NCBI GenBank assembly: GCA_028532985.1
Contig: JANCIK010000006.1
Coordinates: forward strand, 806,001 to 870,000
DNA length: 64,000 nt
Direction: 5' to 3'
Source of the DNA: Stropharia rugosoannulata
Taxonomy: Eukaryota > Basidiomycota > Agaricomycetes > Agaricales > Strophariaceae
Shown in pieces: positions 11,927 through 24,976 of this stretch. The notes under the pieces were generated by a model. The model worked only from the letters and a program-made list of their open reading frames with translations, searched no databases and had not been told where the DNA came from. Positions within the stretch are counted from its first letter, which is position 1. The number at the start of each line of letters is the position of its first letter. A program made the translations under genes and the position numbers.

Positions 11927-12671
11927 ATGCTGTGGGTCCTGCGTCGATCCTTTGTTTGATTACGTCGGCTTCAATGGCACGTTGGTACCATTCGTCAATC
12001 GTCTTCGGTTCCGCTGCCTGGTGAAGGCAAATTTTCTTTATTTCGCATGGGAGAGAATTCTCAAACCACTGCCTTATGCTCTTCGAGTCAGAGGCCTCTA
12101 ATTCTGCCTGCTTGACGAGCAGGTTGAATTCAGACACATGTTGTTGCATGGTCTTAGAGGGGTTCTTTCTCATCATAGAGACTTTTTGGTGCGCAATTTT
12201 CTGGTTGAGCACCGGAGCAAAGGCTTTCTTGAATTCCGCGAGGAATTCTGCGTAGTCCGGGAGAGTTAAGTCGTTTCCGGGTCTGCTCTTCTCTAGTAGG
12301 TCGGCCATGTAGGCGTCCCTCCAGTTTAGGGCTCGGTCGAGTTTGCAGTAGGACAAGATTAGGAGAATTCTTGAATTCCCGGTCTTGTACTTCTTTGGGT
12401 TTGCTGCGATAAACAGTGTCACCCCATTGAGGAAGGATTGGTAGGTGGAATGAGTTCCGTTGTATGGGGTTGGGGCTCCAACGGAAATCTTTTCGTCGTT
12501 CGTCGTTTCCTCCAGGGTGGTCGTATCGATGGCTTCGGTAGATCCTGCCATTTCTGATCCTAGTTCATCGGTCGGGGATCGTTCCTCTGGTTCTCCGGTA
12601 TAATCGGAGAAGGTCGGGGTCGTCGGTAGTCGGTCCGTTTCGGGGGAGGGGAGGGGGTTTCTACTATGCAA
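11927..12671 (-). pseudogene. Ty3/Gypsy gag N-terminal part, interrupted by element A
   Basis: Capsid-type gag domain starting MHSRNPLPSPETDR at 12671. It contains the retrotransposon-gag pattern: YQSFLNGVTLFIAAN, then LNWRDAYMADLLE, FLAEFKKAFAPVLN and a DEWYQRAIEAD segment near the C-terminus. The frame is open until element A. Past element A the same frame continues at 956 with VKWNESTPNYAQAMKR and the zinc knuckle. After removing element A and one AT, the junction codons read GCA TGA GTC, so a stop would already be present at the target. That suggests gag was decayed before the transposon landed, or that the base changed later. Confidence 0.85.
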
Positions 12672-12705
12672 AGATAGTAGAGGTCGAGTAGGGAGTTAGT
12701 TCTTC

Positions 12706-13071
12706 TGTTACATTCACGAAGCGTTAACTATAATGCAACGAGTTTCTACCAGCGGCTAAGGCTGTTGCAGAAGGGCAGTCGTTACTAGTTAAGCTGTAAA
12801 CGTGATCGTTCCTTGATGCACACTATTGATCCAATACAAGGTTGGTTGTATTAGGTCTAGTAGTACAGGAATACAACGAGAACTAACTACCGAACCACCA
12901 GCTTGTACTGGGGTTTATATACTATGTGTCTAAGTCATAATTGTAGTCTACGTTGAGTCAGGTACCTAGCGAGAGCCGAAGGCTCCGAGCGTCCACCGTT
13001 CCATATAGTAGCTACTGAGATATAAAGTAACTCATAACAGTGGTTATGAGTCAGCAGCGGGTCATACATCA
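12706..13071 (-). repeat. Probable 5' LTR of the interrupted Gypsy element
   Basis: On the minus strand this 366-bp segment starts TGATGTATGACC and ends TGAATGTAACA, giving the TG...CA ends of an LTR. It contains a TATA-like box (AGTATATAAACC) and lies 34 bp upstream of the gag start. The second LTR would be off the window, so the boundaries cannot be confirmed by pairing. Confidence 0.6.
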
Positions 13072-13272
13072 CGAAAAACACTTTTGATCCAAGGACACTT
13101 TAGGACAGTTTATTTATATCATCAGTTGATGGGATCATTAACTACTTTAGGATGTCATAGGTTGCCCTGTGTATCTCTGAAACACCCTGGATTGCTCTGA
13201 GCCTCTAGACACATACATTATATTAGATATACATAGCTGGAATGATTATAAACATATATACAGGAGTTATAA

Positions 13273-16075
13273 CTAGTATATAGTCTGGTATGCATAGTGA
13301 CTAAGCCAGTTATTGACAAGAAATGTGTCGCACCTATCCAAGATATTATCATACTGCCAGGAATTTGAAACTAGGTCTCCTTGGTGATCTTTAAAGACTG
13401 GAAATAGCATGCAACCTTGTCTAATTCTTGAAAGTGGTATGATATCACCTTGTACCCTTCCATGACTGTCAGTGGCTTTGGATATTCTGTACATTCCGTG
13501 AGTTTGATCTGGTGCTGGTGCTGTACGTGTATACCATTCAATATAAGCTAATGGCTCTTTTGGCCATATACTGGGTGCTTGTGCTTGGAAACCAGGACCA
13601 TGAATATGAGACGGCAGAGTGAAAATGACTTTGACTCTTCCGACCCGTGTTCCTGCATATGTATTGGTCAATAGATATACTTAACTAACTTGTCAGCATT
13701 CTACGTACCTTCCATTCCTGTTGCCTCTGCAGATTCCTTATCAAGAACAATTACAGTATCAAAGTGTCCATGGGGAAGAGATTGTGAAGTAGGTATAGCT
13801 CTGATTATGTCATTATTGTCTTCGTCATCATCTTGGATTGACAATGGATGAAAGCGGAACATGTTGTAGGTATTGACATAGTTAATAGGAAGTGGTGCAG
13901 AGCCCAGTTGCTGATTTGGCAAAGAGGGGTTTAGAAAGCTGTTTAAATAGCGCTTGAAGTGTAATTCAAAGAACGGAGCTTTGTGTAAGGTTTCAATAAG
14001 AGATATAGGCCTGTTTGCATAATTAGGATATTTGGAAATTGAGATCTGCCTCTTTGGCAGTGTATCTGACTGTGATATAGTGGGGGGAATAGGAATTCTT
14101 GAACGTAAACTAGCCTCAAAGATAGTAACCTTCTCCTGACGGCTTAACCAATTGATCATTTGCGGGAATTCGTCTCTTTGATTTGTTGCCCTCCAGCCAC
14201 GTTTAGCAAAATCAATATGAAGACGTTCAAACATCTCAGTGTTGTAATTGTCAGTTGTACCAAACATCTCTATAGAGTCGACATAATGGAGAAGAGAATG
14301 AAGTTTTGGGAGGTCCAGGTCAGACCGGCATTGCAGCTGGATAAAGATGTTTTTGTATTTATGAAACTCAGCAAGCGACTGCTTAAGATAATCCAGAGTC
14401 TCTGTACTATGAGTTGGGTATTGAGCAAGATATATAAAGTCCAAGAGGCCTTTGACTGCCTTGATGCATGCTGACGGCAAGATGTCGACAAGACAGCCAA
14501 GAAGGATCTTAGCCATGTTCTTACACTCACTGCCAGATATCTGTGACAAGGCTGAGATTCCATTCTTGAAGCGCTTGAGGCCGTATCCCAGAGGTAAGGC
14601 ACGTATACGCTGATCCAACTCTTTTGTTCCTACACAGCTTTGACACCAGGAAACAAGGTGCTTGAATATGCCTTGGTACAGCTGGTGCAGGACATCAGGA
14701 GTGATAGACGTATGAATGTCAGTGAGAGGAAACCCTTCCCAGAAAGGCGTGAAAGTACCGCCAGCCACGTCATGCGCCATACATTCCTTGTGAAATGCAT
14801 TCAGACCTCCACCTGATGCTTCTTTGGCGTCCCATATAACACCCTCAGTCCATGTTCTTGTACGCTTCTCAGAGGGTGCTGGACTGTTGAGATTATCAGC
14901 TGAGCAACGGCACTTGGGACAGGTACCATATTTTGAGCAAGTAACTAAACACTGCTCTGGGTAGTCCGCCACGTAGCAGGCAAGAATAGGGTGGACGCGA
15001 CGGATGTCACCATTACTGCTCTGCATTTCAACACCGTCAATACCAGCCTGCCGAAGAGAGTCGAGAACAATGCGCATGGAGGTGTGGAAGAGTTGTTGGC
15101 CCCGTGAACGTAGCTCAAGGTTGGTCATGCCAGACCTATTGAGCTTGTCGACAGAAAGGTATGCTATAAGTATAGCAGCATGTCTTGATGGACGTCGACG
15201 TATTCCTTTTGGCAGGTTTCCTATTGTCAAGTAGACAGGATATGCACTTTTACCGCCAGAGAACTGAGTTAGCTGAGTTTTGTCTGTGGCGATAATTACT
15301 GGAGCTACAGTTGAGCCTTCTGGTAGCTTGCTCTATATGATTATAAGTATCTAGTAACTCTGATATATATAGCTTTGAGACGTACCTGTACTGCATGCCA
15401 CCACTTTCCTGTCCACATCTCAGAAAATATACGGGATGATTTGCTATTGTCGGAGTAGACTTTCTCAGGTGCGTAAACAAGATGCTCAGAGTTGGAAGGG
15501 CTAGACCACAGGCTCTGGATAGCCTTGATGGGGTCGCGGAAGCGTACTGTGAATTTCTGGTCTGGGAGGTCATGGAAGCGTATGTTCTTTGTTATCCATT
15601 CTCCTCCGCGTTCCGGCATAGCATCAATCTTCTGGTGCAAAGCCCTTGTATTGTGAAAAGATAGACCTAGTTTCTCCACCACCTGTGGTATATTAGCCAT
15701 CTAGTATCTATGAAGGTGAAATAAGACGTACCCCAGGAATTTCCAAGAACCGGTCAAATGCTTTATGTCCAGGTGCATTCTTAACTGCCCATTGAGCTAT
15801 ACTCCAGTCTGTTTTAGATGAGAAGGGATGGTAGGGATTGCTGGAAGCTGTATCGTCACCCATGGGACAGTCGCCATCACTGTCAGCATCAACATGCCGT
15901 GCAACAATCCTGCCTGCTGTAGGATGTTTCAGTCTATAGCGGGAATCATTGTCGTCATCAAGTACAATGTGTTTGTTTGACCGTCGTGCAGCCATGGTTG
16001 CTGGACCAGGCCCAGGTTGTGGTAAGAGAATGAAGTCGTCTCTTTCTATATCTTGATCTGGGTCTATGTCACTAT
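13273..16075 (-). pseudogene. Plavaka transposase B, main part (split by element C)
   Basis: Most of a Plavaka transposase: exons 16073-15732, 15700-15386, 15332-13709 and 13652-13273, with no internal stops. Motifs in order: HPFSSKTDWSIAQW, GKWWHAVQ, PVIIATDKTQLTQF, VYLTIGNLPKGIRR, HPILACYVADYPEQ, a CPKC zinc ligand pair, ITPDVLHQLYQGIFKHL, DLPKLHSLLHY, RLHIDFAKR and the C-terminal LAYIEWY exon. The N-terminal exon with the zinc finger lies 12.2 kb away at 28297-28623. The element C insertion falls in an acidic stretch, and removing C plus one AT rejoins the halves in frame (DDDGD to SDIDPD). Apart from that insertion the gene looks complete, so B was probably functional when C landed. Confidence 0.88.
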
Positions 16076-16090
16076 TGTCGGAAACTTCAA

Positions 16091-16150
16091 ACTAGCCTGA
16101 TCAGGCAAGTCCCTTGATCAGGCCAGTCCTCCGGCTGATCAGACTAGTGC
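16091..16150. repeat. Element C left subterminal TGATCAG repeats
   Basis: Three TGATCAG-type sites within about 50 bp (CCTGATCAGGC, CTTGATCAGGCC, GCTGATCAGAC). The same motif recurs at the right end. Confidence 0.65.
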
Positions 16151-16214
16151 CAGGCCATGATTAGCTGAGATTTCGCATAATCATGCCAGGTCGATCTAAT
16201 CATTAAGCGAGGGA

Positions 16215-16222
16215 TATAAATA
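16215..16222 (+). promoter_or_regulatory. TATA-like box
   Basis: TATAAATA in the left end of element C, upstream of a diverged direct repeat and the first cargo gene. Possible core promoter. Confidence 0.4.
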
Positions 16223-16265
16223 GGCGTAATTGAAGTCGGACATTCCCACACATTGACCTTCACCT

Positions 16266-16605
16266 CACCTCATTCATGTTGTAGCTCACCAGGTAAGGAC
16301 CGGTATTACAAGATACTTTACATACCAGCTAGTGTACATTAGATATATATCCCTATGTAGTTTAATAGAGGACCCCTCCATATCTAGTCCTTCAAACTTA
16401 CAAATGATTCTGTGACTATGATGTGAAGTCCATTGGCAGTCCGTGTGAAAGTAACTTTGATGCAGCTGAATAGCACTCATCCCAACCTCATTCATGTTGT
16501 AGCTCACTTGTTAGGGACCAGTATTATGAGAGAAGTGCTATAGTTTATTCTAAGTAGTATATGTACATTATTCTCAAGTTGAATAGAGAACCCCTGCTTT
16601 CCTAC
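16266..16605. repeat. Diverged direct repeat, about 220-bp period
   Basis: A segment beginning CCTCATTCATGTTGTAGCTC occurs at about 16268 and again at about 16487. Similarity continues for roughly 110 bp to a shared tract near AATAGAGnACCCCT. It lies in the leader of the first cargo gene of element C, with no supported ORF. Confidence 0.6.
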
Positions 16606-16752
16606 TATTTAAATCAATAACTTCACGCGTACTGACTTGATAAGTCTCATGTCATGTTGTATTATCTGATGTCTATCTTTACTCCGCTTTCATATCACTG
16701 GCTTCAGTGAATAGTATGCTTTCTTTCTTTCCCCCCACATCATACTAGTACC

Positions 16753-19357
16753 ATGCCTGAATACCGGAGTGCTTAGCTCATTATTTATACTTGAAATCAG
16801 CCTTCAACTACATGAAAGATAAAGGCTATGATCTTTCGGTTCAACAATTGTGGGCAGATGAAACAAAGCCTAAAACTAGTACTGGGAAACAGCGTAGCAA
16901 AAACAGCTTAGTCACTCCTTTAGAAAATACCTCTACTGCTAAACGAGGCAGCCAGTATAATATGGCTAGTCTTTTTCCTCCAGCTCTACTTCTTACAAAA
17001 AGCAACCCAAATCCACCGGAGGTTAACACACTTGTATGGAGAGGTTTATGGTCAACTCCAAGATCTGTTATCTTGGATTTTACTTCTCAAGTATTTCAAG
17101 TAAGCTTATTAAATCTTTATATGCTAGTAAAAATAACCACCATTTTACAGTTGGCCTACCTAACTCATACATCCGTCCAATGGTACAATAAAGACACCTG
17201 GAATAATGTTGTCAAGATAACTCCAAATGCAAGGCGAGGGTACAGAATTGCTATAGCATTTGAGTTTCCAAATAGTGTCATAGCCTTTCTTTCTCTTGAT
17301 AACTTGTTTCAAGTTTGTAGTATCTTTATTATGTTTATCATGAGTATTTACTTACAGTATCTGTCTTAGCCGCAATGGGCAACGCTAAAGTCAGGGCTCA
17401 AATTACCGCCAGCAGATGTATACAATTTCAAGGACTTTCTTCAAGTTGTTGCCAATTGGATTGAATCCAGGCTTGACTTGGCCGATTCTAGAAGATTATC
17501 CTATGCATGTACTGTTATCAGAGGAGCAAATGAGGTATTTGGAGGAGTTGGAGTTTACACAATCAATGAAATATTCTTTGATGCAGGTATGTATTGTAAT
17601 AATGTTTAACAGTCTCTTATAATCTAACCAGTGACTAGGACTGTCTCCATATCTTACTGAGTCGGAAATATTCAATTGTCCTTCTCGAGTGGCCCGGTTA
17701 TGTGAGGCCTTCTGGGAATTTGCATACAAGTCGCACACTAAATTACCGTATGCAACTTATCCTTAAAATCATGTATGTAAATAACTAATTACATATAGAA
17801 ACCTTTTGTCCAAGACATCGCAGGGGGGCATTATTGCTCCTACAAATAGGCAAAGAAAGGAATACAATAGCTGGCTACATGTATATGCAAGAGAGTACTC
17901 TGCATTATCTCATCGCATGTATGCACTAGCAGACACCTATAATGTATGTTGGCCTCTATTGTTCATAATGTACATACACTAATATTGAGTCCAGAGTGTC
18001 TTAAATAATTTGGAGAACAATGGTCAGCCGTGGTATCGGAATGACAAAGGAAATGGCTTGTTTGACATTTTCGATCCTGATTTAATTGAAAATGCACTGA
18101 ATACTTCTCTGAAAGAGTTGAATCTTGGACACTTAATCTTTGGAGAAGAGCAGTGGAAGGGCTTCGGTCAATCTATGCCGACTAGAGATGATCCAATAAC
18201 AGCATTGTATCGTAGGATGGGTATGTTCTTAAATTTACATTTGGTGTTATCTTAACATAATGCTCATGTTAAACTAGGCTGGATAGGTGTCTCAACGCAC
18301 CTCAGCCAGTATGTGGATCTTTTTCAACAACAGAATCCAAAAACCCGAAAGAAATGGACAACAAAAACTTCCCGGATTAGCTCAAAACAAATCTGGTCAA
18401 TATCTCCTCCTTTTTCTGCGAACTCATTTGCATATAAAGGTGCCGCACAGCCTAAAGGTCTTGAGCCCGTAGCAGAAGCTCAAAGATCATCAATGTTTTT
18501 CTTAAACATGATTAAAGCCAAGAATGGTGTTGCAGTAGGGCCATTGGAATATTGCGGCCATGGTTTAGTTGTGAAGACAACACACAGTAAAAAACGGTAC
18601 ACTCCTATTTCTTTTTCAATCCATATTTTGATTCCATATTTTTTAGTGTTTCTGCTATACGTGCTACTCGAGACGAAATACTTGCACAGCCCATGTCTTC
18701 CACAAAGCCTATACAGTATGGATATTTGTCACCGAAGAAGAAATCTGTGCTGGACGAGAATAGGCCAGTATCCGATGATCAGCCTACCACAGAAGAAGAA
18801 AGCGACCATAGTGCAGCTGTCAATGATGCAGAAACCAAGGACAATAGGACAGAAGAAACAGAGGACAAGCTAGAGTCCGAACAAAACCAGAGTTATATTG
18901 GCAATATGGCCCAGAATACCCTCATGAGGAAACACCTCAATTTCCCCACCTATTGTCATCTTCTTCAGTAATTCAGTCTGAAGATCAGTACTCCTCAGAA
19001 GCTATTGATGCGTCCAGCAGTCAAGATGAAAATCAGTATTCCTCTGCAATTTCTGAGATTTCTGACAACCAAGACGACGACTTGCAGTCATTACTTAACC
19101 CTATTGAAAGGCTTTCATACTCATCAAGGAACGTCTCACCATCTTCTGCATTGACTTCAAACCTTTATGAATCTGAACCAAGCAGTCCTACTGCCGGACC
19201 GTCTCAACCGCCTCGCAAGAGAAAAACAAGTCATATATCTGCTGATAAAGCAATGGTTCAGGAAGCAACAGAAGTCTTACTGGGTAAAAGGCAGCGCAAA
19301 GAACAAGGAGCATATGCAAGGCCAAAAGATTGTACAAGAAGAAAATGTAGGAGGTAG
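16753..19357 (+). CDS. Unrecognised multi-exon protein (element C cargo)
   Basis: A gene of about nine exons that I do not recognise. The start is probably MPEYR at 16753, spliced to FNYMKDKGYDLSVQQLW. Supported introns include 17101-17151, 17310-17369, 17587-17638, 17730-17798, 17945-17992, 18221-18278 and 18597-18647. The central ~450 residues look globular and helical (LWRGLWSTPRSVILDF, WNNVVKITPNARRGYR, FGGVGVYTINEIFFDAG). The last ~200 residues are Ser/Glu/Asp-rich and end with basic motifs (PPRKRKTSH, GKRQRKEQ), a possible nuclear signal. A frame change near 18890 separates the long acidic segment from the downstream Ser-rich frame ending at 19357, so this copy may be mildly damaged or spliced there. 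Confidence 0.55.
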
Positions 19358-20168
19358 TAGAAGAAATCTAAGAAATTGTAATATATGAGATCTTTGCCTT
19401 ATCTGATTGTGTCACAACTTGCTCTACTCCAGCATCCGGATCAATTATTGTATCACGAAGTCAAAGAAGGTTACAAGTATAGTATCAACAGTAAACAAGT
19501 ACGTTGCCATATAGCATCTGTAGCGATACGCAGAGACCTGCTTGGAAGAACCTATCTGTCAAGCCACTTACTAGTGGCATCATCAACAATAGTCCATATT
19601 GGAAATCCTATTCCGTAAAGCTTGTCATGCCCATCACCGCCCAGCGCTCATGAATTCCAATAGGCATCACATCTTGTTTCTACCATTCCAGATATGCAAA
19701 TGTTCGTGTTAGTAAGGCTGTAGAAACAGACCAAGGTAGATCCATCAGATAGTCTTGCAACAGCAGCCACTAGTCTTAAAGCTATTTGGTAAAGAAACTT
19801 TATAATAGTTTCTACATACCGTTTGGTATCAGGAGGAGGCTGTGATTTATGTTTGTATTGATACTAGACCCAATGATAATCTAAAGGAGGCTTCATTAAA
19901 AGGCCAATGTCATAGCGACACATTGCTTACTAGACCGTGGGACACTGACTTACGGTGGGAAACTGACTTATTGTGGGAAACTGACTTGCACAAAACAGTA
20001 CAATGTGGGCTATGGACATAGGGGATAAGCTAAGAATATAATGAGAGGCACTATAGTAGTAATGTAATAGAGTACAACTACCATATCAGTGCTACTGTGA
20101 TTGATAGGCAAGGCCCAAAAACATATATAATATCCTTAAACCTGATATACCAGCTGCATCAGCTTGCC
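19358..20168. other. Intergenic region of element C
   Basis: No supported gene. It holds a short tandem repeat at 19937-19989, described separately. Confidence 0.5.
19937..19989. repeat. 18-bp tandem repeat, three copies
   Basis: Three consecutive units of the form GTGGGAAACTGACTTATT with small changes, located about 180 bp before the transposase C start codon. Confidence 0.8.
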
Positions 20169-23100
20169 ATGACATCTCGACTTAAAGCAGCCTTTGCTAA
20201 TTGTCAGTACTGTGGTGAATCTTTCAATGCCCGTGGAGTTGCATCACACGAGCGCCGATACTGTCAACAACGTCCACAGCCAGTGCATAATGATGCCAGA
20301 GACCACTCAAACTTTGAAGAGCTTCAAGCTGGTGCGCATATTTGGGTTTCACACACTTGATTATCTCTATCTAAATAGATGCCCTTGAAGGCCGAGCATC
20401 AATGTTATCCCAGGCTGTGGAGCGTCAAGCTCAGCTACTCAATACCAATCATCTTGAGAACACAATTGGTCAAGGACAGTCTCTACTTCTTGGCACACAA
20501 CTACTTCAGAACCAGTATGATGGTCTGGACATTTCTGGTGTGTAACTACTATTTAACTTCTATATCTACATGTCAATTGTACATATTGGTTTATAAACCT
20601 ACAGGACAACAAACAGCACAAATCTCTGAAATAATGGATGAGGATGTACAGAGTAACATTGGACGATGCCCATGACGATTCAGATCCTGCTAATGGCAAT
20701 TCTAATACTGATTCTGATGATGAATCCGTGGACTCAGAGGCTCTTCCTACTGCCAACTATAGATCATTGGAGCAGCAAAGCATTAGTGCGACTCTAGGCT
20801 ATGCGGGTGAACGTTCTCTGACAACAATGGCATCCCTGAACGATATCCGGATTGAATACCACCCCTCTTCAAATGAAGGACCAGTAACATATTCATTTAA
20901 TGATTACTGCAACACAAGTGACATTGACCCTACGGATGAATACCTACGCTCAGTAGCTCTTGAATCAGCTTACATTCCAGGTAATAAAGACTTGCAGTCT
21001 AATGCAGAGACTTACAAGAACCGTCCATGGCACCCATTCTCAACCCGACTTGATTTTGATCTTGCTGAACTCATCATCCTCGACTGCCATATGAATGGAC
21101 AGCAAACAGGTGTTATTTTGTCAATAGTCAACAGCATTAAACAAACAATTATCGAGGCACATGCAGAGTCTGTTACTATCCGAAACCAAGCACACCTCGA
21201 CACACTTTGGGATCATGCACGTAGAACACGCACAGTTGGGGTGAGCTAATCATGTCTATTTATTATAATTCTATTTAATCAACAATACCCTAACACATAT
21301 TCTTTATCCACTAGTTTGTGAAACAATCCTTTCCAGTAATTTACAAGGGAGAAGAACTTGTATATGATGTGTGGTACAGGCCATTATGGGACTGGTGTAT
21401 CGAGCTGCTTACTGACAAAGCTCTCATACACGAGTTTCACTGGACTGCAGAAAGGCTTTACAAGTTTAATGGCCAAGAGTTTGAGCGTTTTCTTGATGAA
21501 CCTTGGACTGCAGATTTATGGTGGTCCCTGCAGGTAAAATCTCTCTTCTAATATGTATGATCTAAGACAAGCTAACACAAGCTAAATTTTTATTAGAGTG
21601 GTATGCCTCCAACTGCATCACCTTTCTTTATAATCATGTATGCAGACAAGACTAGGCTATCATCATTTGGCACAGAGAAGGGTTATCCAGTTCTTGCACG
21701 GTGTGCAAACCTACCCATATCCATTCGGAATAGTACAACATCTGGTGGTGGTCGTTTGGTTGGCTGGTTACCCATTGTATGTTTGACGCACACTTCTCAG
21801 TTATTATTAATCACTCATTATTTAAATCTCCATTTAGCCTGAGGAAACAGCACGAGACAGTGCTAAAAGGATTTTGTAAATTTGAAACGTGTTATCTGGC
21901 ACAAGGCATTCCATGAAATAATCAAATCTATCGAAGCATATGCATCCTTTGGGGCATCTGTCAAATGTGGCGACAATGTCGAGCGTCAAATCTTCCCACG
22001 TTTGTTAATGTTATCAGCCGACTATGAAGAGCAGTATGTATCACATATTACTAAATGAATGTTTGTAGTAACAGACATAATTCTAATTCTACTTCTTTTG
22101 TTCTCTTAAAGATCCATGATTACTCTAATCCGTGGAGGCAAGAGCCATTTCCCGTGCCCAAGATGCCTTGTTCCAAAAGACGAAATCATAAACTTGTCTA
22201 AGCGGTGGATACCACGAACCTCGAGCTCAATGGAAAAGATCTGGAACGAGGCTCAAGACCTGAGCAAAACAGAAGCTGAGAAATTATTAAAGGCCCATGG
22301 CCTTCGGGATGTTAAGGTTAGCCACGCTATTCTACATGTCAAATTCATTAATCAGACTAATAATGTTCCTGTGAACTTTAATTATTAATTGCATTGTGGC
22401 AGAATGTATTTTGGAGCTTGAAGGATGCTGATGTATATCAACTATCCTGTTGGGATCGCCTGCATGCATACCACGGAGGATTGTTTGAGGACCATCTTCT
22501 TGAAGAAGTCAGCGTATTTTGAAAGAGGCATCAGGGCGTGTGCTTGCAGAGAAAATTGATAAAGCGTGAGCTGTCCTAATTAATTTTAAAATCAGAGAAT
22601 GCTCATAATATAATTAATTCTACATTAAAGCTTAGGCAAAATTCCGCCATGGAGTGATTTGAATCATTTTAAATCACTTGCTGCAACTGGAGAGTTTGCC
22701 GATGGAACAAAGTTTGAGGACCTTTCCAAGGTATGTAAATTATGTCTTGTATTAGCTTGCAAGACTTTCGTTTACTCAAAATATTATTGTGGCACTCTAT
22801 CAGGTTATTATCTTTGCATCACTAGACGCATTCCAGTCCAACTCGGTCACACACTATGCCGAAGATGATCCTCGAAGTGGCCATGAATACTCACGAGAGG
22901 GATACAACCTATTAAGAGTTATACGCAGCTACCTTGAGCTTGACATGTATGCAGGATTGACAGTCCATACAACATCAACTATTGCTGCTGGGGAAGCCGA
23001 ACTTCTCACATTTGAAAGTGCACTTAAAGTGAGCTGCACCTTTTCTAATTTATATAACGTGAATACAGATAGCTAATAAATTGTGATTATGTTTTAGAAG

Positions 23101-24188
23101 TATCTGAAGGGCACATCAAATAAAAAAAAGAAATGGAACTTTCCCAAGCTTCATACTCACCAGCATATGTTCCAAGACATAATTGAGAAAGGAGCAACTC
23201 GGAATTACAATACCAAACCAAGTGAGAAGGCCAATGGACCTTTGAAAAATACTATCAACGACATACCAACTTCAAGAATGTTGCAAAACAGGTAGTGTAT
23301 AATAGCATGTATTTTTGACGCTAATATCTCATACAATCTGATAGGTTCTTGCAGTCCAAGAAAAGGATGTCATTGCAACATTAATACGAACAGATATTAC
23401 CCTTTTTGATGCTGCAGCAGAAATTGCGAGGGAGAATAAAGCAGAGATTGTGGATCGAAACAACAATCAGGATGCAGGTAACTCAGGTGGTGATATAGAG
23501 ACACCTCGTGTGCTTCATGGTTCACATCTTTCACCATGTACACTGGAGCAACTTGCACATGGCCATTCGGATGATTCTGCCTTTACTAATCTACGACGAA
23601 AATTAGGCAGGTCACTTGAACAAAAACTCAACACACCACGAATCACCTTGCATGATTCTGATATGGTATGCAAGTCTGCTACGCATGATTTGCTAGTTCT
23701 ATTGACCAGCATCAATGTAATGTTTTTAGATCACACCTTATCAGAACATTAAAGCTATGTTCACGTCAGTTGTTGACTGGCGCATTAACTCCAACATAAT
23801 CAGAGCAAATCCAAAGTTTCATAACAGGCCACGATACGACTTTGCCCTTGTGAAAATCGATGAATCAAGCTCTGTTTTTGTCCAGGTTCTATTTATACTC
23901 CAGATTACATACAAGGACATCAAACATTTTATGGCACTTGTTCTGCCATATGATCGCCCTCTCTTGCAAATGCATCACCACCGTGACAGAGATCTACGAC
24001 TCCACCGTGTATGTCCACGGCCTCGGGCATCAAGTGTGTTTATTGATACCAATAGCATTATCCGTGGTGCTTTACTAGTTGAAGATCCATCTTCACCTGG
24101 TGGTGAACATTTGGTTGTTCCTTTTGTGGATGAAGATATGTGGATGCGATTGAAGTCAATGAGCCTACCTACAAACATACCAATGTAG
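20169..24188 (+). pseudogene. Plavaka transposase C, several frameshifts
   Basis: A third, divergent Plavaka transposase. The start MTSRLKAAFANCQYCG at 20169 carries a zinc-finger-like CQYC...H...C unit. Later exons show HPFSTRLDFDLAELI, DLWWSLQ, PFFIIMYADKTRLSSF, VGWLPI, VIWHKAFHEI, FPRLLMLSADYEEQ, a CPRC pair, DVYQLSCWDRLHAYHGGLFEDH, KWNFPKLHTHQHMF and a C-terminal domain ending at 24188. The coding frame changes without a splice site near 20660, 21875 (one T short in a T run), 22511 and 23250 (one A short in an A run). The copy is therefore either a decayed transposase or carries homopolymer sequencing errors. Introns are typical 50-70 nt. Confidence 0.8.
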
Positions 24189-24976
24189 TTTACAAACTAT
24201 GAACATTACACAAGGCTTTGAATGCTATTATTTTTACGTTGTCTTGGGAATTCTCACAGCTACAGTGCACTAGGAGTAGAATTAGGCAGGATTTTGGAGT
24301 TTGTATCACCTTCGGAGTATGCTGCTTATGCCCAAGGTATTATACCAACTAGATTGTAATTGATTCTAGTGCAAAGTTCAAGCGTGATTTGGCCCCACAT
24401 ATAGGCGTGAGAGTTTACCCAGCAGTCTCTGATGCGCAATATTTCTACGGCTATGCAGCATACTTGGGCTTTTTAATTATGTTATCGATGAGGGTCCTCT
24501 TTACACACATATAGATGTCATCTGTATATGTATACCATCATATCTACAAGTTTTCTAATAATACTGGTCCCGTTGGAGCGTGCTATGAGTAGAATTAGTT
24601 GAGTCCACTGAGGCAGTGACTGCTCATCGTTCTCACACGGTATCCAAGAATATATAAGTAGAAATAAATTGATCCATGTGCCATTTGGTTTAATTGCTTC
24701 TCTGGATGCAATGTCATGTGTACTGTACCCATGCCTTTGCTTGATAGCAATAGATGTCAATTGCACCTGATGGTTCACAGAGATTTTAGAATAGTTTTAA
24801 TTAACCATAGATAGTAAAAATGTCCCGACAGTTGAGAGAGTTAATTATAGTCAAATTTCTCATTCACAAGCTCAGCAGCTGGTATAAACCTCAACAATCT
24901 GTCGTACTTGACTCCAGGGATCTTTTTTACGCCAAAATTCTGAGACCTACACTTTGTTTTCTATTACTCTGAAACT
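24189..24976. other. Intergenic region of element C
   Basis: AT-rich. Only short open stretches are present, one of which (near 24261-24340) may be a remnant 3' exon. No supported gene. Confidence 0.4.

Larger units (their letters stand above)
957..11928. mobile_element. Plavaka-type DNA transposon, element A, with AT target duplication
   Basis: The element itself is 959-11926. Its ends are inverted repeats: the left begins CTGGAAATACCTCATTTT and the right, read on the minus strand, begins CTGGAAAAACCTCATTTT. The two match at 23 of 27 positions. AT flanks both ends (957-958 and 11927-11928), consistent with a 2-bp target duplication. The insertion lies inside the gag gene of a Gypsy element, whose halves resume on either side in the same frame. 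Cargo: a DUF6532-like gene on the minus strand, a Plavaka transposase and three small coiled-coil genes on the plus strand, and a fourth on the minus strand. Plavaka elements are a basidiomycete group related to CACTA/KDZ transposons. The exact target duplication length depends on where the inverted repeat is taken to start. Confidence 0.85.

Noticed and set aside
13072..13272. Left end of the element containing transposase B
   Set aside because: I compared this stretch with 28714-29330 for inverted similarity and found no convincing match, so no border is claimed.
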